Below are positions 13,460 through 26,644 of a stretch of 64,000 nucleotides of DNA, piece by piece. Made by a program: the position numbers and the translations under genes. Every line of letters starts with the position of its first letter. Position 1 is the stretch's first letter. The notes under the pieces were generated by a model. That model was given only the letters and a program-made list of their open reading frames with translations. It was not told where the DNA came from and ran no database searches. The DNA is from Cichorium intybus (Eukaryota > Streptophyta > Magnoliopsida > Asterales > Asteraceae), in assembly GCA_023525715.1 (NCBI GenBank), contig CM042010.1:87039384-87103383 (forward strand), written 5' to 3'.

Positions 13460-13815
13460 TATAAATTTATTTGATTTCACTTGAAACTATTAAAACCTTT
13501 CAACTTTCCACTAATTAATTACAATCATTCAAAATCTTTTTACTAACATATTATTAATATTTAGTAGTCAATTTAATATGGTATAATTTATGGGTATCAA
13601 ATGATGTTAGTTGGATAACTTTTAAGTTATTTAAGTTAATCAATTAAGTACTTAATGAAATGTTTATATTTTAATAATAATAAATTTCAAATTACTATAT
13701 AAAGATCAACCATTTAAGTAAACCCGCACACACAAATAAATCACAAACAAAGTTGAAGAAAACAATATATAAAGCAGCAATAAAGAGCTTAACAATTTTT
13801 GCGTTGGTGTAAGGT
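13460..13815 (+). repeat. Diverged direct repeat inside the Helitron-like element, copy 1
   Basis: Aligns with 14325-14680 over about 350 bp, sharing tracts such as CAAATTACTATATAAAG and AAGCTTAACAA-like sequence. It suggests an internal duplication or two nested family members. Confidence 0.75.
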
Positions 13816-14324
13816 TTTTCGCAATGTTTCAATGTAATTTAAGATATTAAAACTTTTAATTTGTACATTTGTTACATATTATTTGAGTATCTTAATATTT
13901 TTCATTATGTTTTTTAGATTACAAATTGTTTTATAATCATTACCAATGAGGGAAACATGTGTGTATGAAACGAATTTTACATTGCATTTATGTAGACTTT
14001 TCAATTGAGATTAAGTATATAACCTTAAAGTCATGAACGCTTAAAATAATTATTATAAAAAAAATAATTATGTGCACTAATATAAATAATAATCTATTAC
14101 ATATTAATTTGAAAATATTTTTTAATTGATGTGTTTTATTGGATAAATTTTTTTGAATTTCAACTAATATTTATAAATACACATGGTTCAATGTATATAG
14201 TTATCTCTTATAAATTATTTTCAAAAATTTTATTTAATTAATTTAAGTAAAAATAGTTAAATCGTTATATTTATTTATAAATCATACAATAAATGTCATT
14301 TAAATAAAAATGGTTCAAGATGGT

Positions 14325-14680
14325 CATCATACTTGCACCATGTTTAATTGAAACTTCCAAAACCCTCTAACTTTCAACTAATTAATCACAACCATTTAAG
14401 AGTTTTTGGGCTTACATATTATTATGAGTATTAAGTAGTCAACTTAACATAATATAATTTATGGGTGTCAAATGATGGTAGCTGAATAAGTTTTAACTTA
14501 TTTAATGTATTCAACCAAGCACTTAAAGAAAAGTTATTTTAACTAATTATAATTTTCAAATTACTATATAAAGGTCAACCATTTGAGTAAACACACACAT
14601 ATTAATCACATACAAAATTCAAAGAAAAACAAATATAAAGCAACAATATTAAAGCTTAACAAGTTTTGTATTGGTTTAAT
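14325..14680 (+). repeat. Diverged direct repeat inside the Helitron-like element, copy 2
   Basis: Partner of 13460-13815. Preceded by a GCACCA..TTGAAACT segment that also occurs near the element's 5' end (about 12669). Confidence 0.75.
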
Positions 14681-15462
14681 GTTTTTTGATATTAAATTAT
14701 AAACTCATCATATTAGTTTGTGTTTTTCTATTATGTTCTTAACATTTGTTTAGAATTGATGTCTCAAACGTTCACATGTTAATGGTGAATTTCATGTAGA
14801 TGAGTAAAGAGTTGAGTCAACTACAATATACAAACCCATATAACAAAAAACACATATATCTATAATGAAGCTTAAAGAATAGTATGCAACAAAATAATAC
14901 AATATATGTATATGTATAAAAACTGACAATCATAAAATTATAAAAAATAAAAAAGAATTTATTTGTGTTTCTCAAGTAGTTTGATATATCAACAAATGTA
15001 AACTCTCGATGAATATGTTAATTTAAAGCAATAAACAAATACATGTACGATTATAAAAATTATAAATAATGTATGAAACGAATTTACAATGTGTTTATAT
15101 CAACTTTTGGCTTAATATTAAGTATATAATCTTAAAACTCCTGAAATCTTAAATTAAGACGTTATATTTTAATTACAGTATCCATATATAATGCAAAATT
15201 ATTATTGGATGTGTCATTGATGTTTGTTAAATTAACACGTTGATAACATTATAATTATTTAAAATATATGATTATGATATTGTGTTTGAGATTTATAATG
15301 AAAATTTTATAACTGATACATGGTATATATTGTGATAAATACTTATAATTAATCATTTATTTTTATATTAGATCTATTGCTTTCAGATTCTTATATGATA
15401 TGCCAATATTTTTTACCAAACATTGTTATTCCTGCGCAACGCGCGGGTATACGCCTAGTAAC

Positions 15463-15600
15463 TATTATAATAGAGGCATCCAAATGAATATGGTTAAAGA
15501 TAAGTCATCTATCTTGAACCATATTCATTTGAAACTCCCAACTCTTCATCTTATACAACTTAAATATTCATTTCTAACTTACAACTCTTCAGCTTATTCT
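15463..15600 (+). mobile_element. Second Helitron-like 5' end with a hairpin, abutting the first
   Basis: TATTATAATAGAGGC here matches the 5' end at 12619, only 4 bp after the CTAG terminus of that element. A near-perfect hairpin follows (arms 15481-15502 and 15510-15531, 21 of 22 bases pairing, 7 nt loop). No 3' end can be assigned, so this is a truncated copy. Confidence 0.5.
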
Positions 15601-15733
15601 AATTAATTTTGTTTGGTCAATTAGAAAGTCTTGCATATATAAGAACTATTCCACATTTGATTACTCAACTTGATTCTCTTCTTTTTTTATTATCTAGAAT
15701 ATATTTATGAGAGCTCTAGCATATCCTAGATAT

Positions 15734-16030
15734 TGTGTTTACTAACCATGGAAGAAATGTGCGATGAAGAAATCAGAATCAGAATGTGACAAGTTGTTAA
15801 GCTGCTACTAATTGGAGAAACCGCTAGAAGGGGTCACGAACGTCAAGAGACGGTGGATTCACGTTCCTGTGGACAACATGATTTGGGGAGCAACTAGACT
15901 GAAAGATAAGAAAGAAGCTTTTTAGAGTAAACTGCAAACTTGGTCCCCGTAATATGTGACATTACCGTTTTGTTAAAAAATAAATTTGTTTTCAATTTTG
16001 ATCGACTTTGGTCCCTGAATTTTAGTCAAA
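15734..16030 (-). repeat. Inverted copy of the DUF639 gene 5' flank/5' UTR
   Basis: The reverse complement of this stretch aligns with 36510-36832, directly upstream of the DUF639 coding start. It includes the segment GAGAAACCGCTAGAAGGGGTC and the shared end GAGTAAACTGCAAACTTGGTCC. The copy has lost one internal stretch and carries many substitutions. It contains no coding exon. Confidence 0.85.
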
Positions 16031-16489
16031 AATGTTTTTTACTTTGGACCAGTGACTTATGGTTTTTTGTAGAATATATATATTTTACACGATTAATGTT
16101 TAGTTTAAATTTATCCAAGAGAATAAAATTTGTTAATCAAAAAAAGTTTAAAATATTTTATTCGGAATTAACCTTAAACCAAACAAAAAAAACACTTAAA
16201 CTGAATTTTATTTGTTTCAGTTATATTTTTAAGTCAAAAAACCAATTAAATCGAACCGGTCAAACCGATAAACGACTAAACCGATCGAATAAAACACCTA
16301 CATGAAAAGATGAAATGCCCTCCTTCCTCACATGGTTAAGTTCATTAACCACAAAGTATGGTTATTCTATGCTCCTCCTGGCCTTTATAGTATACCACCA
16401 AAGACTTGATCGAGAAAAGACAACACCACTATTCGTCCACCCAATGAACGTTGCAAAGCATTCACAATTGTAAAAAAAGTCACATATTG

Positions 16490-16660
16490 TTAGTTAAGAC
16501 TCATCTGGTACCTTCACCAGTACAATCTCCTTACTAATATTTATGCCATACAGTGATTCAGACTCCTTGATAATAATCTAGCTCCAATTCATAAGGATTA
16601 GGATCCCATGAATTTAAACTTACATCCACTCCAATACTCAACAATCAACATACATAAGAC
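16490..16660 (-). repeat. Inverted gypsy fragment (partner of 11100-11280)
   Basis: Antisense copy of the gypsy protease-adjacent fragment at 11100-11280, with a deletion of about 33 bp. Confidence 0.8.
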
Positions 16661-17344
16661 CTTGGTAATGTATGTCAACCGTCAACGATTGTGAATCGTT
16701 GACACCAATGTTCATGGAAGTTGCCATCCTTCATGCATCAATATTTATTCTTAAAATTAGGGTTCCAAATTCCAACATTATACAAAGTTGACGCATAATA
16801 TATCTTAATCTACATCGTGTGCAGTTTATACGAAATTATGGACCAAGACCCACAAAGCAATATTGTAAAACTTTTATGACCGTTTAGAGCAATTTAAGAA
16901 CATAGGACGACTTTAAAAGTATCAATAATGAATAATTTATGACAAATAAGCTTGATTTCCACCTCATTAATGTTTTTGTGGTAAATAATGATATAACCTT
17001 TGAAACTACACGACCCGAAAATAAGGACTTGATCTAGACAAAAAAAATTTCACTAACCCATATAGAGAAACAAAGAACAAGAAGAAGAAGAAGACAAGAC
17101 TAAAATGGGATAGAGCCATAGTTGTTAGGCCTATTTCAACTCTTTCTCAAGTAAATATAATAAGACGGAACAATTACTTTTTCAACATTTACGTTTCGTT
17201 ATAAATCACTTTCACGTATTGAGAGTTCGAGACTTCAACCAAACGAGGAAGGAGAACATTTTAACTTTTCATGGAGGTGTAATATGTTTTTAAAGAAGAG
17301 AGACACCCCATAATCTTTGGTTATTTTGTAGAGTAATAGAGATT
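16661..17344. other. Spacer, nothing recognised
   Basis: AT-rich sequence without a coding frame or clear repeat boundary. It lies within the broken inverted copy of the 34-37 kb region. Confidence 0.4.
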
Positions 17345-17510
17345 ACTCAAATATAAAAGGCAGAATTTCGTTTATATCCTTACAAACTCTTTTAATTACG
17401 TTTATATCCTTATAAAATTGCAAATTACATATATATCCTTATAAACTCTTAAAACTCTCATATATACCCAAAAAACTAATTTAATAATTATTAATCTTTT
17501 TAAAAACTAA
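17345..17510 (-). repeat. Inverted copy of 34020-34180
   Basis: The reverse complement matches 34020-34180 (shared core GCAGAATTTCGTTTATATCC). With 15734-16030 it shows that one ancestral segment, now at 34.0-36.8 kb, has an inverted relative here. Confidence 0.8.
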
Positions 17511-17787
17511 AAAACTCCTTTTAAATTAGATAATTACTAAATTACTAGAATATCCGTATGTAATCTTCCCACGATGTAGACCTTTTTTCAAGACTGATCG
17601 TAATCTCTAAAATTCTAATTTCCATATCCTTAATCAAGATCTAAAAATCCGATTTTCATATCCTTAATCACGAAATCCAATTTTCATATCCTTAATCACG
17701 AAGTGTAGCGTAATCTCTTAAAATCGATTTAGAAGACTTCGGCTATCATTGAGTGCTTCCTTAATTCCAATCGACTGCTAAACAAAT

Positions 17788-20605
17788 TGTCACACCCCCA
17801 AACCACGATGGCGGAATCGTCTGAGGGCGGAACGGGACATAGCATCACAACCATTGCATACATTGAAACATAAGTAGATAACAACCATCATGCATTATAA
17901 TTGGAAAGTTACATTGTTCAAACGGTATTGTTTCAACCCAATTACAGTATGATAATGAAATAAGTAAAAGAGACGTCTTCGCGTCCCATTCCAAAAGGTT
18001 AGTCGGACCTGACAAATTGTTACCTGATAATACAAGTAGTTTGAAAAAGTGTCAACATTACGTTAATGTTGGTGAGTTCATAAGATTTTTGTATGAGAAA
18101 ATCCATAGTCCTTTTTCCTTGTAAAGACATAGTGTTTGAAAGCAGAAAATCCAATATTTTTTTATAAATGAGTCGTAGTCTTAAAACCCAAAGACCGAAA
18201 ATGTATACGTGTTTCTATACTTGAAAATAGTATTGCATAGTCTTATTCTTGTACGAAACCATGTAAATACATGTTTATTCGTAGTTTAATTGTAGATTTG
18301 ATTCCGTAAAACCTTTACGTAGGTAAAATCGTACCTTTATTTATATCTTGATAAAATGTAGTTTTAATTTACATAAAACTTGCATGTATAAGTAAAACCA
18401 TACTTATATTTGTAACTTGTTAGAATGTAGTTTTAATACCATAAAACTCGTATGTATAAGTAAAACCCTACTTATATTTGTAACTTGTTAGAATGTAGTT
18501 TTAATACCATAAAACTCGTATGTATAAGTAAAACCGTACTTATATTTGTATCTTGATAAAATGTGGTTTTAATCCCATAAAACCTGTATGTATAAGTAAA
18601 AAAACCATACTTATATTTTGTGTAGAGCAACATGTAGTTTTATATTTATATAAAATCATTTGAAGACGTTTTTCCCCAAACTAAGGATATTCATTGTCGT
18701 TCATGTGAGTTATTATAACCTTGCTATGACTAGTATGTAGGCCTGCCACGACATTCTTCAGGCGTCGTAATGTTAAGACATTTGTCACCCCAGACCTGCC
18801 GGTCTAGCTGTAGCTAGCAGCTTATGTGCGGGATTGTCAGTCCCGTATAGATCTATACACAACTATCTCGCTCATGAATGATTAAGGTTATAATCCAGGA
18901 CTTAGTGCGTACATCTTTCAGTACTGTGAAGAAATGTCTCACATAACCACCCAACGTGATGTTTTATCCTAGTTCGTACTGAAATGAAAACCTTTTTGTA
19001 TTTGTAATTATCAAAATATACTCATGATAATTATTGTGTAAAACCTTGCTTGTAAATGTAGTGATAACTTGGTTATAACCATTTTTGTTAGAGAATAGTG
19101 TTTCCGGTTACAAAAACGTAGTTTTTACAATTTTCGTTTTTATGACGTTTATATTAAAGATCTAATATTTTTTTTACATAACTTATTTATACTTTTGTAA
19201 CTTTTACACAAACATAATACATCATAATGTTCGTAATACATAGATCTAACCATATTTCATGTCAAAAACGTTTTTACACAACTACTAGTTTTATAAACTT
19301 GTGTAAATCATTATTTATAGTATATAAACACATATAAACTTGTGTAAATCATCATTTTTAACATGTAAACTTGTATTCTCCCCCTAAAAGTTTAGAAAAG
19401 ATGAAAATGAGGGGTATGAACTCACCCTTGACGCATGCTTTACTTAAAAACAAGGTTGTTCTTGCGGGATTTACGGTAGAAGACAAGATCTAAGCTTCGG
19501 AGCTCGAATGACCCTTGGACAAAGCTATTATCCAACGGGTTTATGTAGATGTTAGTGTGTGTAAATGAGATAAAAGTGGTGTAATAATGTTTAAAATCAC
19601 TAGATGAGAGTATCTTACCAAAAAGAGGTGTTTTACACTTGAAATGGTGGAAGATGGGTGGTTTATGGTGGTGGTGGGTTTGAGAGGTGGTGGTGGGTGG
19701 AGAGAGTTGAGAGAGAGATGGGAGAAGATGTTGGGTGTTGGTGTAAGTTCAAATGAGATGAAAAGTTGGTGTTTATGAGTTTTAAATTCATTTTTTTTAT
19801 TTTATGTACAATATTATTTAAATAAGGAGACATGCCTCTTAAAAGCAAGACATGGGTGTCCCATGATGGCTCATGGTCGGCCAAAGGGAGGGGGTGGGGG
19901 TGGGGTGGGTTGGTTTTATAAAAATGCCACTATTTTATATAAAAATAAGTAGTTTTTTATAAAATCGAAAAACGTTTTAGCGTAATTTCATGAGTTTTTG
20001 AAGAAATTATGTTCTAAATAAATATATTGTATAAAAACATTGTTAAAAATTTATTTATATTGAATCATAGCTCGTTAAACGATGAGATACGCGTTTACGT
20101 GCAGTATTCTTCCGATTACGCGATTTTCGGCATTTTACCGAAAATTGTATTTGGCTTTAAAATTAATTACTAGATAGTATTACGTTCCATAATATATGAT
20201 TTGTTATTCCATTTTTGATGTTTAAGGCACCACATTTTGTATTTTGAGTCCAAACCATGTGTACATTTATCCGTTCACAGCGATTTAACTGTTGTAACTT
20301 TCACATACGAACTCCGTTTTCGACGTTCTATATATCCACAGATTCGTATTCACAAACACATCGTTTTATGAATATTATTAATCCCAAAATAATATTTGTA
20401 TGATTATCGAAATTTTATGCTACAGTAGCTTATTATACGTATTTTCAGCGTTTACTCGATAATTGTTTTGAATTAGCATACGTAGTATTATAATATCTAA
20501 TAATACTTCGTAAAATTATGGAAAAATTACTTTTCAACATATGGATTATCGTACGCTTTGTTTGACTACAGTTGACTTTTGTTGACTAAATTGACAATTA
20601 TCACA
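17788..20605 (-). repeat. Left (3') LTR of the minus-strand gypsy element
   Basis: 2818 bp, beginning TGTCACACCCCC and ending ATTATCACA on the plus strand. It contains about four tandem units of 68 bp near 18370-18610. It lacks 732 bp that are present in the right LTR at 25741-26472. Confidence 0.93.
18370..18620. repeat. 68 bp tandem repeat in the LTR
   Basis: About four units, each containing GTATAAGTAAAACC, TACTTATATTTGTA and ATGTAGTTTTAAT. The same array is in the right LTR at about 25040-25290. Such arrays are common in long gypsy LTRs. Confidence 0.85.
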
Positions 20606-20659
20606 TCATCTACCCGTTAGAAGGAATTTCGTCTCGAAATTTAGCACTTGAGTAGATCC

Positions 20660-22574
20660 TCAAGGGTTTGGGAAGAGATGTGGATATTTCGGTTTCATTT
20701 GGTCCTCACGTTCCCAAGTAAATTCAAGTTCACGCTTGGTGCTCCAGCGGACATTTACTATTGGTATGCGGCTTTGTTTCGTCCTATTGACTTCCCTATT
20801 CATGATCTCCACCGGTTCTTTAATGAAGTGGAGATTTTCGTTTACTTTAATTTCGTTAAGCGGAATGACGATAGTCTCATCGGACAGACACGTCTTTAGG
20901 TTTGACACGTGGAAAGTGGGGTGTACATTGAGAGAAGAGTGGAACGGGACTAGCTTTAGATTATAGGGGACTTCCCTAGATACTTCTAAACTCATATCGG
21001 AGCAAGGTTTTCCTGGAATTCTAAGGGCTTGCATCGTTTATTCGAGTAATTCTTTTGTTGGTCACGAGATGCTTTCAATCGCTCACGGATCTAAAGGATT
21101 TTCTCTGTCATCCCTCGTGTGATCTCAGGACCGGTGAGAGTGCTGTTAGGTACTCGTCCTCTGTCTAACAGGGTGTCGCCCACCTTGGCCCAGCACAGAG
21201 GGGATCTGCACTTGCGTCCGTATAAGGCTTCAAACGGAGCAACTTTAATGCTCGTGTGACAACTTTCGTTGTATGAAAAACTCAACGAGCGGCAAGTGGG
21301 TGTCCCACGACTTACCAAAGTCTATCACACCAGCTCTCAACATGCCTTCCAGCGTTTGGATTGTTCTCTCGCATTGTCTGTCGGTTTGTGGATAGTAAGC
21401 TGTACTCGTGTTGAGCCTGGTACCATACCCTTTTGCAATGATTGCCAAAAATGTGACGTAAATCAACTATCTCTGTCTAAGATAATGGATATTGGCGAAC
21501 CATGCAATCATACAATCTCTTCGGTGTACGTCCTTATCAGTTTATCCGTCTTGTCGGTTTCCTTGATTGGCAGGAAGTGAGCGGACTTAGTTAACCTATC
21601 GATGATTACCCATATGGTGTCCAGCCTACCGGTTGTTTTGGGTAACTTGGTTATGAAGTCCATAATTATCTGCTCCCACTTCCACTCGGGTATTTCCGGT
21701 TGTTGTAGTAAACCCAAGGGTTTTTTATGTTCTACTTTGACCTTGGCACAAGTCAAACACTTGCCTATATAAGTAGCAATCTCTACTTTCATGTTTGGCC
21801 ACCAGTATACCTTGTCTTGCGAGCCTCTTCCAGGACTAATTCCCTGAAGCCACCGAACTTTGGTGTCTGGATTCAGTCCATGAAACATCGCCGGAGCATT
21901 GGTCAACCCAAAAGGTATTATGACCAATTTCGCAGTGGCCGCACCGAGTTCTAAATGGTGTTTTTGGAATGTCCTCCTCCTAAACTCTAAGTTGATGGTA
22001 CCCATCTTTCAAATCGATCTTTGAAAAGTAGTTGGATCCCTATAACTAGTCGAACAGGTCATCGATTCTGGGAAATGGGTATCTGCTCTTGATAGTCAAC
22101 TTGTTCAGTCCTCTATAGTCAATACACATTCTAAAGGATCCATCCTTCTTTTTCATAAATAAAATCAGTGCTCCCCATGACGAGAAGCTCGTCTAATGGA
22201 TCCCTTTTCTAGTAGTTCGTGTAGTTGACTAGCTATCTCCAGTATCTGTACTGGGGCTAGTCTGTATGGAGACTTTGCTAGGCGGCCGCTCCCGGGATCA
22301 AGTCGATTCTGAACTCGACCTGTCATGTTGGGGGGTATCCCCGGAAGATCTTCTGGAAACAAATCAGGAAAGTCACACACTTTTGGTATGTCAGTGATTT
22401 CCTTCCTTGATCGCATCTGACTGGACCCCTTTGCCTTCGGTAGTCTCTCTTGAAGTGCTCGGTTTCATCATACCCAAAACAAGCGCGACTCAAACCCAAG
22501 TTGGACGCTTGATTGGTTTCCGAGTGCCAGAATCTTGCAAAAGCGGGCCGTATGTCCCTTCTGCTCGCAGTCAT
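20660..22574 (-). pseudogene. Defective Ty3/gypsy pol (zinc knuckle, RT, integrase, C-terminal domain)
   Basis: On the minus strand, from high to low coordinates: a damaged CCHC knuckle (22323-22574), then the start of reverse transcriptase with an FPEDLPGIPP motif and LAKSPYRLAP (22165-22416). The 21508-22005 frame begins with RT residues (PFGLTNAPA) and jumps straight into integrase (VYWWPNM, then GKCLTCAKVK and ITKLPKTTGRLDT). The RT catalytic YXDD box and RNase H are deleted between. Integrase continues at 21245-21466 (STAYYPQTD) and 21091-21318 (FEALYGRKCRSPLCW) in other frames. The C-terminal domain (20660-21034) ends HVSNLKTCLSDE...KYPHLF. Frameshifts, stops and the large deletion mean no functional product. 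Confidence 0.9.
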
Positions 22575-24460
22575 AGCAGGTCATCTCTTTGTAGGCACCA
22601 GTATGATGAAGATGGCATTTGTTGCGCTTTAGGAGATTCCCGGAATATTGTTTTGATAAATTTCCTATGGGTACGTACTAAGGATAGACAGCGAAATTTT
22701 TGATATGACTCAAATGTAAAGACTATTCAAGTGCTGTCCACAAAACAAGTTATGAAATGATCGATGATTTTTGGAGCCACAATTTCTGTTGCGAGTACTC
22801 TCACCATAATAGAACCATACTCGAAGAATATGTTTAGGGAGTCCTTGTCTCTAATGGAGGCGAAGAAAGCTCATGATAGATTAAACCACGTGATCTAGGT
22901 GATGTTAGAAGGGTTTAGAACGATAAGTAACTTCACTATTATCAAAGTGCGTTACAACGAGGTAGCAAGAGAATGAAGAAATTTCTTATGGTAAATCGTC
23001 AATGAGGGAACTTATATAGAACTATTTAGGTTACTGATTTTGATGAATTATTCAACTGTTTAAGTCAAGCCGATTGAAAATTTGCAAGGAGTCAGAAAAA
23101 AATGAGTTTAGGAGTCAGGAAATCATTTGAAATTGTAAGGGTAGGGTGCTACCTTGAAGGAAGGCGTAGAAGTATTGACCATCGAGAATGAGTACATTCT
23201 CAATTTAGTGATTCTAGGAAGGTAATCCTTTGGAGGATAAAGAATCGTAACTTTTAACTTTTCTCTCTTCAAAATAGAGGACCTAGCAAATTGTTTGCAC
23301 AACCCTTCATGGTGTGAATGCAGTCCTGTACCTTTTATGGGGTCAGCGGTTAAGCTATAGGTTTGACGTGTGGCGTAAGGTGATTTAATCCTTGATAACA
23401 ATGAGAATACCAATGATGTTAGAAGGACTCAAACGAATGTATGAAACGATATGAGTCGAAGGATAACTCAAAGTTGTAGGAATTTCTGTGTGTCGACAAT
23501 GTGCGAAGTTGAACCGGGAATGAAAAGCGTAAGGTCAATGATTGTTCTAGAAGCATGTGAGTAATTTGGAAAGTATAACATGATGGTACACTTGAGAATA
23601 TCACTCGTGTATCTGAGGGCCTTGAACTAAAACTTAGAAATTTTTGACATAGTGGAAGGGGTTTGTGAATTATGATATATGAAGTAGAGGTGGTTGGGTA
23701 AGCATTCCCATAAAGGGAGGTTTAGAATCAAGAGATATCCTTGCTTAAGTCTTAAGCTCAAGATAGAAACAATCCTCAGGCTAAAATTGTAGCGGAAAAT
23801 GAAAGTCTCACATATCGGTCAAGTATGAGTTGAACTTCTGTGTCTCCTTATGAGTCATATCGGGAATAATCACTAATGGTTTTGAAGTCGTGACTTCTCG
23901 TGGCGGCTCAACTGTCCCTTAACATGAAGCTCCTGTTGGCGTCCTTGTCGGCATTAGAACCATTTTTCTTAGTCGTAATTCAGGTACGCAGACGATAAAG
24001 AGGTATCGAGATAATATTGATATTAGTGTCGACTTAGGATTGTCAATAGTGTCTCTTAGCAATAACTAATACTATCAAAAGTATTTATGTTAAGTGTTGA
24101 CGTGGTTACTAAGTGTTGTGGGATTCTCGAGTTTTTACTCCATTGCCCATTATGCTCACACTTAGTTATATGTCGGTCAAACCCTAGTCAAACGTAGTTG
24201 ATCAGGCTACGTTTCCCCATGATTTGATAACATATTATACTAAGTCTAATCATAGTGTTCAACTTGAACTCTAATGTTCTTGTATTGTTGTATTGTGATA
24301 CTATCTTTGTTTGCATTCGTATACTTTTATATAATTATTATTGTATTTTTAAAAGTATACTTGTACGAAAAATCTTTTAGAGAGTTTTAGTCCTATTGTA
24401 TTTATAGTTGTATATCTTTAAATGGATTGATATACTTAGTTCACTATAAACAATGTTCTG
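22575..24460 (-). other. Degenerate gag/leader part of the gypsy element
   Basis: Between the knuckle remnant and the primer binding site, where gag belongs. Only short frames remain on the minus strand (for example 23123-23413 and 23419-23604) and no Gag motif is recognisable. Confidence 0.55.
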
Positions 24461-24468
24461 ATACCAAT
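24456..24468 (-). other. Primer binding site of the minus-strand gypsy element
   Basis: On the minus strand TTGGTATCAGAAC starts 2 bp from the LTR end. It is close to the initiator tRNA-Met type. Confidence 0.8.
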
Positions 24469-26644
24469 CTGTCACACCCCCAAACCACGATGGCGGAATC
24501 GTCTGAGGGCGGAACAGGACATAGCATCACAACCATTGCATACATTGAAACATAAGTATATAACAACCATCATACATTATAATTGGAAAGTTACATTGTT
24601 CAAACGGTATTGTTTCAACCCAATTACAGTATGATAATGAAATAAGTAAAAGAGACATCTTCTCGTCCCATTCCAAAAGGTTAGTCGGACCTGACAAATT
24701 GTTACTTGAGAATACAAGTAGTTTGAAAAAGTGTCAACATTACGTTGGTGAGTTCATAAGATTTTTGTATGAGAAAATCCATAGTCCTTTTTCCTTGTAA
24801 AGACATAGTGTTTGAAAGCAGAAAATCCAATATTTTTTTATAAGTGAGTCGTAGTCTTAAAACCCAAAGACCGAAAATGTATACGTGTTTCTATACTTGA
24901 AAATAGTATTGCATAGTCTTATTCTTGTACGAAACCATGTAAATACATGTTTATTCGTAGTTTAATTGTAGATTTGATTCCGTAAAACCTTTACGTAGGT
25001 AAAATCGTACCTTTATTTATATCTTGATAAAATGTAGTTTTAATTTCCATAAAACTTGCATGTATAAGTAAAACCATACTTATATTTGTAACTTGTTAGA
25101 ATGTAGTTTTAATACCATAAAACTCGTATGTATAAGTAAAACCCTACTTATATTTGTAACTTGTTAGAATGTAGTTTTAATACCATAAAACTCGTATGTA
25201 TAAGTAAAACCGTACTTATATTTGTATCTTGATAAAATGTGGTTTTAATCTCATAAAACATGTATGTATAAGTAAAAAAACCATACTTATATTTTGTGTA
25301 GAGCAACATGTAGTTTTATATTTATATAAAATCATTTGAAGACGTTTTTCCCCAAACTAAGGATATTCATTGTCGTTCATGTGAGTTATTATAACCTTGC
25401 TATGACTAGTATGTAGGCCTGCCACGACATTCTTCAGGCGTCGTAATGTTAAGACATTTGTCACCCCAGACCTGCCGGTCTAGCTGTAGCTAGCAGCTTA
25501 GGTGCGGGATTGCCAGTCCCGTATAGATCTATACACAACTATCTCGCTCATGAATGATTAAGGTTATAATCCAGGACTTAGTGCGTACATCTTTCAGTAC
25601 TGTGAAGAAATGTTTCACATGACCACCCAACGAGATGTTTTATCCTAGTTCGTACTGAAATGAAAACCTTTTTGTATTTGTAATTATCAAAATATACTCA
25701 TGATAATTATTGTGTAAAACCTTGCTTGTAAATGTAGTGAAAACTCATTTGTATTCGTAATTATCAAAATGTCCATGATAATTATAGTATGTAAATATAC
25801 TGAAAACTCATTTACGTTTGTAATTATCAAATTGTCCATGATAATTATAGTATGTAACAATTATATATATTTATATAATTATCTTTAGTATTTCTGTCGT
25901 ATCTTTGTCGTTCGTTCCATAAATTATACCCATTATAATTTATATAAATGTTTTCGTTGTGTTAACGTATTTAAGCCTAAAAGATGTCAATGAGTTGAAA
26001 AGTATAAGTTCTTACATCTAAGGCACTAAATATACTAATAAGATAGATTTAAAATTTATCAACATGTCATGGCAAGAAATTTGTTTTAGTCATCTTACAT
26101 AAGTGATTGCAACCTTTTAAATCTTACCATTTTGTCAAAATGATGGTAATCTTTCCAAATGTTCATTTTTCATACACATTATTTTGAATATAGTCATTTT
26201 TGTTTAAAATACCAACTTCCTTGTAAAAATATCATTTCCCAAGTTTATTATGACGTTATAAGTCTAAATAGTCGTTATCACGTCAATTTGACGTGCTTTT
26301 TATAAATCACTAGAAAAGTGGTATTTCCGGTCACAAAAACATACTATTCCTATAATAGTCTATTTTTAGTATACCGTTGTAATAATCATATTTTTTACGA
26401 ACAATAACGAAATAACTTATTTAGATGATTATAAATAACATCTTTTAAGATATTTCCCACAAAAATGGTGTAATAACTTGGTTATAACCATTTTTGTTAG
26501 AGAATAGTGTTTCCGGTTACAAAAACGTAGTTTTTACAATTTTCGTTTTTATGACGTTTATATTAAAGATCTAATATTTTTTTACACAACTTATTTATAC
26601 TTTTGTAACTTTTACACAAACATAATACATCATAATGTTCGTAA

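Larger units (their letters stand above)
12619..15458 (+). mobile_element. Helitron-like non-autonomous element
   Basis: The 3' end is characteristic: a GC-rich hairpin (CCTGCGC-AAC-GCGCGGG, 15431-15447, one G-T pair) lies 7 bp before a terminal CTAG (15455-15458), which is followed by T. The proposed 5' end is TCTTATAATAGAGG, because the same motif opens the next repeat at 15463. The preceding base is C rather than the A expected of a Helitron target, so the 5' boundary is less certain. The interior has no Rep or helicase frame and contains two diverged direct repeats of about 0.36 kb. Confidence 0.6.
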
